DNA of 64,000 bases from Amycolatopsis sp. NBRC 101858 (lineage in GTDB: Bacteria; Actinomycetota; Actinomycetes; Mycobacteriales; Pseudonocardiaceae), in the NCBI RefSeq assembly GCF_030269325.1, contig NZ_BSTD01000001.1, forward strand, positions 1,256,681 to 1,320,680, in the 5' to 3' direction. Below the pieces are notes generated by a model. It did not search any database and was not told the DNA's origin. It saw only the letters and a program-made list of their open reading frames with translations. Position numbers and translations under genes: made by a program. This document shows positions 61,546-64,000 of the stretch, piece after piece. Position 1 is the stretch's first letter. Each line of letters begins with the position of its first letter.

Positions 61546-62108
61546 AGACCGCTCGCGCTCTGCTCGCCCTGCCGGGCCTCGCGGCGCTGGCGTGGGGTGT
61601 GGTGCTGTTCGTCGAGTACGCGTTCCCGTTGCGCCCGGACGTGTTCGGCGCGGTCGGCTGGATCGTCGGCGGCCCGCTGGTCAACGACGGCGTCGTCGCC
61701 CCGCTGACGGCGGTGCTCGGCATCGTCCTGGCCCGCGTCCTCCCGCGCCCGTGGAAGGTCCCGGTGGTCATCGGCACGGTCATCACCGGAGTCCTGCTGA
61801 TCCTGGCGTTCCCGCTGCTCTGGCGCCCGTACGGAACCCCGCCGATGCCCGGCCTCCACGACGGGAACCCGGCCCTGGGCCTGGCCCTGACGTTGGCCGC
61901 GGTCTGGCTCCTGGTGGCCTTGACCCCGCTGGCCCGCCGTGTCGTCCCCTCAATCACGCGTGTCGCCCCTCCAGACACACGTGATGCCCCTCCAATCACG
62001 CGCGATGCCCCCTCAATCACGCGAGATGCCCCGCAGGACACGCGAACCGACCCTCCAGGTACGCCGGCCGACCCTCCAGGTACGCCCGCCGACCCTCCGG
62101 GCGCCTGA
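61542..62108 (+). CDS. Membrane protein with heptapeptide-repeat tail
   Basis: 188 residues. About four membrane segments fill residues 5-130 (ALPGLAALAWGVVLFVEYAF, the second around 55-72, LLILAFPLLW and ALTLAAVWLLVALTPLA). Residues 133-188 are eight perfect seven-residue repeats, RVVPSIT, RVAPPDT, RDAPPIT, RDAPSIT, RDAPQDT, RTDPPGT, PADPPGT and PADPPGA. The tail is proline-rich and flexible. GTG start overlapping the oxidoreductase stop. Probably an accessory to that oxidoreductase, from gene order only. Confidence 0.8.
   Translation: MKTARALLALPGLAALAWGVVLFVEYAFPLRPDVFGAVGWIVGGPLVNDGVVAPLTAVLGIVLARVLPRPWKVPVVIGTVITGVLLILAFPLLWRPYGTPPMPGLHDGNPALGLALTLAAVWLLVALTPLARRVVPSITRVAPPDTRDAPPITRDAPSITRDAPQDTRTDPPGTPADPPGTPADPPGA
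61938..62105 (+). repeat. 21-bp tandem repeats encoding a heptapeptide tail
   Basis: Eight 21-bp units in frame. The first five share TCACGCG/GATGCCCC-like DNA, and the last three share GACCCTCCAGGTACGCC. The codon frame is kept across all units, so selection acts on the protein or the array arose recently by slippage. Confidence 0.9.
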
Positions 62109-62114
62109 ACCCGG

Positions 62115-62172
62115 CCACAAATGCGGCCACGCGCGACCGGCATCGAATGCCTGATCGCGCGTGGCCTTGTGG
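62115..62172. terminator. Long palindromic hairpin, bidirectional terminator
   Basis: Outer arms CCACAA/TTGTGG, a perfect 12-bp stem GGCCACGCGCGA/TCGCGCGTGGCC (62125-62136 and 62155-62166) and an inner GGCAT/ATGCC stem. It lies between the convergent five-gene operon and htrA. Confidence 0.75.
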
Positions 62173-62247
62173 GTCCGGCCCCGAGATGCGGGGGTCGAGC
62201 CAGTGCTGGTCTCGGCCGCGCCAAGGCGGCCGAGCGTCTGGAAGGGA

Positions 62248-63681
62248 TCAGTTGGCCGGGACGGGCTGTCCGCCGAGGGTCACCTCGACCGTGCGGCCGT
62301 CGGAGAGGGTGAACGTCGCCTTCTCGTCCGGGGCGCGGGTGCGAATCGCGGCGACCAGCGTGTCGGACGTGTCGATGTTCCGGTCGTCGATCTTCGTCAC
62401 GATGTCGCCGGACTTGAGGCCGGCCTTCTCCGCCGGGCTGCCGGCGGTGATGGCGCCGAGCTTCGCGCCGCCCTGCGGGGCGTCCGTGACCTGCGCGCCG
62501 ATGTAGGTCTGCACCGCCTGGCCGGTCTTGATGATCGTGTCCGCGGTGCGGCGGGCCTGGTCGATCGGGATGGCGAACCCGATGCCGACGTTGCCGCTCT
62601 CGGAACCGCCCTGGCCCTGGCCGGACGCCGACTGCGGGCTGTAGATCGCCGAGTTGATGCCGATGACCTGGCCGGCCATGTTCGACAGCGGCCCGCCCGA
62701 GTTGCCCGGGTTGATCGCGGCGTCGGTCTGGACGGCGTCCATCACCGTCTCCTGGCTGGCCTGGCCGCCACCCGCGCGCACCGGCCGGTGCAGCGAGCTG
62801 ACGATGCCCGAGGTGACCGTGCCGGCCAGCTCGAACGGCGAGCCGATGGCGACGACCGACTGGCCGACCTTCAGGTCGTCGGACCGGCCGATCTCGACCG
62901 GAGTCAGGTTGTTGACGCCGTCGACCTTGACGACCGCGATGTCGGTCGTCGGGTCGCGGCCGACGACCTTGGCGGCGGCCTTCTTGCCGTCCTGGAACAC
63001 GGCCTGGATCTGGCCGCCGTTCGCGGCGACCTCGACGACGTGGTTGTTGGTCAGGATGTAGCCGTCGGTGCTGATGACGAACCCCGAGCCCTCGCCGGCC
63101 CCCTGCTGCCCGCTGACCTGCAGCTCGACGACGCTCGGCGACAGCTTCTGCGCGACCGCCTCGACCGAGCCCGCGGGGGCGTTGCCGGTCTGCTGGGCCG
63201 GCTTCGGCGCGTCGAGCGCGTTGCTCGCCGGGCCGCCGGACGAGCCGCCGGTGAGGTACCCGACCGCCCCGCCCGCGACGCCGCCGACGAGCAGCGCCAC
63301 CAGCGCGACGCCGGCGAGCAGCTTCCCGCCGGACCGCTTCGGCTGAGCGGGCGGCGCCGGCGGCACGCCGTAGACGGACGTCCCGGACTGCGCGTACGGG
63401 TTGGGGTTCGGCGGCGGGTAGACGCTCTGCTGGGTCGAGCCCGACGGGGTCCCCGGTGCGGACCAGGGGCTGGGGTTCGGCGCCCCGTAGGACGGATCGG
63501 CCCCGGTCACCGCGTGGTAGGACGGCTCCGGCGCCGAGTACTGCGGCGTACCGCCGGACTCGGGTGTGGCGGCCTGGTCACCGTACGGGCTCCCCGCCCA
63601 GCCGCCCTGAGCGGCCTGCTGGCCGGTCTCGGGGTGCCGCGGCGCCGCGGGGTCCTGCGCGCTGGGGTCGTTCTCGGTCAT
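62248..63681 (-). CDS. HtrA/PepD-type serine protease with PDZ domain
   Basis: 477 residues, the PepD/HtrA family. The N-terminal 117 residues are a cytoplasmic, proline/glycine/serine-rich disordered region (PSYGAPNPSPWSAPGTPSG and similar). One TM segment follows (about 121-143), then a trypsin-like domain with triad His214 (TNNHVVE), Asp247 (PTTDIAVVKVD) and Ser328 (NPGNSGGPL). The PDZ domain is at about 380-470 (PAEKAGLKSGDIVTKIDDRN). It degrades or refolds misfolded exported proteins at the outer membrane face. The ATG at 63681 is well placed. It is divergent from nothing; galT lies 72 bases upstream on the same strand. Confidence 0.95.
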   Translation of the reverse strand: MTENDPSAQDPAAPRHPETGQQAAQGGWAGSPYGDQAATPESGGTPQYSAPEPSYHAVTGADPSYGAPNPSPWSAPGTPSGSTQQSVYPPPNPNPYAQSGTSVYGVPPAPPAQPKRSGGKLLAGVALVALLVGGVAGGAVGYLTGGSSGGPASNALDAPKPAQQTGNAPAGSVEAVAQKLSPSVVELQVSGQQGAGEGSGFVISTDGYILTNNHVVEVAANGGQIQAVFQDGKKAAAKVVGRDPTTDIAVVKVDGVNNLTPVEIGRSDDLKVGQSVVAIGSPFELAGTVTSGIVSSLHRPVRAGGGQASQETVMDAVQTDAAINPGNSGGPLSNMAGQVIGINSAIYSPQSASGQGQGGSESGNVGIGFAIPIDQARRTADTIIKTGQAVQTYIGAQVTDAPQGGAKLGAITAGSPAEKAGLKSGDIVTKIDDRNIDTSDTLVAAIRTRAPDEKATFTLSDGRTVEVTLGGQPVPAN

Positions 63682-63753
63682 GTCATCACCTTGCGGGACG
63701 GTCCTGAGAGGTTCCTGAGCCGAACCTGTGCATCGGAGATGAGTATGGCCGGA

Positions 63754-64000
63754 TCAGCCCGCCGCGCGGAGCTTTTCCGCGATCTGCTCCGGCGTCGCGT
63801 CGTTGACCCACACCGCCATGCCCGATTCGGACCCCGCCAGGTACTTCAGCTTGTCCTTGGCGCGCAACACGGAAAACAGTTCCAGGTGAAGCCAGCCGAG
63901 CTCGCGGTCGCGGCGCACGGGCGCCTGGTGCCACGCCGCGATGTACGGCAGTGGCCGGTCGTACAGCGCGTCACACCGGCGCAGGACGTCGAGGTAGACG
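63754..64000 (-). CDS. galT: Galactose-1-phosphate uridylyltransferase, C-terminal part
   Basis: The last 81 codons and a TGA stop are in the window; the start lies right of 64000. YDRPLPYIAAWHQAPVRRD and the following GWLHLELFSVLRAKDKLKYLAGSE are the conserved C-terminal region of GalT, which exchanges UMP between UDP-glucose and galactose-1-phosphate (Leloir pathway). GalT also works on the product of GalU encoded at 49106. Only the end can be judged here. Confidence 0.85.
   Translation of the reverse strand, partial: VYLDVLRRCDALYDRPLPYIAAWHQAPVRRDRELGWLHLELFSVLRAKDKLKYLAGSESGMAVWVNDATPEQIAEKLRAAG

Noticed and set aside
61938..62105. Possible CRISPR-like array
   Set aside because: Units are 21 bp without spacers and encode perfect in-frame heptapeptides, so this is a protein tandem repeat.

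Overview
The window is very GC-rich and gene-dense, with codons almost always ending in G or C and many GTG starts. It looks like a chromosomal segment of a filamentous actinomycete, most likely Pseudonocardiaceae and Amycolatopsis-like. This is inferred from gene content and synteny, not from a database search. The gene order galU / gephyrin-like glp / rimJ-type acetyltransferase / sepX-glpR, with 5-formyl-THF cyclo-ligase, an FmdB zinc ribbon and mscL on the other side, matches the conserved Rv0985c-Rv0996 neighbourhood of mycobacteria. The rsmI / protein-O-mannosyltransferase divergent pair is also a conserved actinobacterial arrangement. I see no rRNA, CRISPR array, transposase or phage genes.

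Layout. 1-8186: a secreted LamG/DNRLRE protein followed by an RHS/YD-repeat protein that runs off the left edge. 8343-16241: rsmI, protein O-mannosyltransferase, an AraC regulator with a duplicated 3' end, a methyltransferase, a membrane Ser/Thr kinase and propionyl-CoA synthetase. 16263-22498: a secreted beta-N-acetylhexosaminidase with a DasR-like site, a TetR/MOSC pair, an M20 peptidase, and an aldehyde dehydrogenase-DUF779 operon. 22530-29906: the GAF regulator divergent from that operon, an odd flavodoxin-like/SnoaL fusion divergent from a GDSL-tetR operon with twin palindromic operators, a NarL-type two-component pair, a DUF2786 protein and an acetyltransferase. 29962-33711: an ArsR / small membrane protein / MMPL transporter locus and an EamA permease. 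33660-36609: a degenerate GGDEF-EAL protein with a DUF574 methyltransferase. 36790-45211: two P450s, a secreted hydrolase, a large SARP regulator and a DrrAB-like exporter. The upstream regions of the second P450/SARP and of the exporter both carry three CTGACA-like direct repeats at 11-bp pitch, the layout expected of SARP-binding boxes.

45527-52407: a HEAT-repeat protein, tRNA-Ala(CGC) with its terminator, and the division/envelope cluster (sepX-glpR, rimJ-like, glp, galU, 5-FCL, Ruc-like FmdB protein behind a CIRCE operator, SAF protein, mscL). Two perfect DnaA boxes lie between the FmdB and SAF genes. 52544-62108: aldo/keto reductase, MogA/MoaB, an SDR epimerase, a three-gene operon (polytopic membrane protein, OmpR-type regulator, histidine kinase), and a five-gene translationally coupled operon (GT2, TIGR04282, methyltransferase, membrane-anchored molybdopterin oxidoreductase, membrane protein with a heptapeptide-repeat tail). 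62248-64000: an HtrA-type protease and the end of galT.

Many single genes have a TANNNT -10 hexamer ending exactly seven bases before the start codon. This points to leaderless transcription and helped fix several starts, for example 22530, 26576, 53992 and 58465. Most ORFs in other frames overlapping these genes are shadows and were not annotated.
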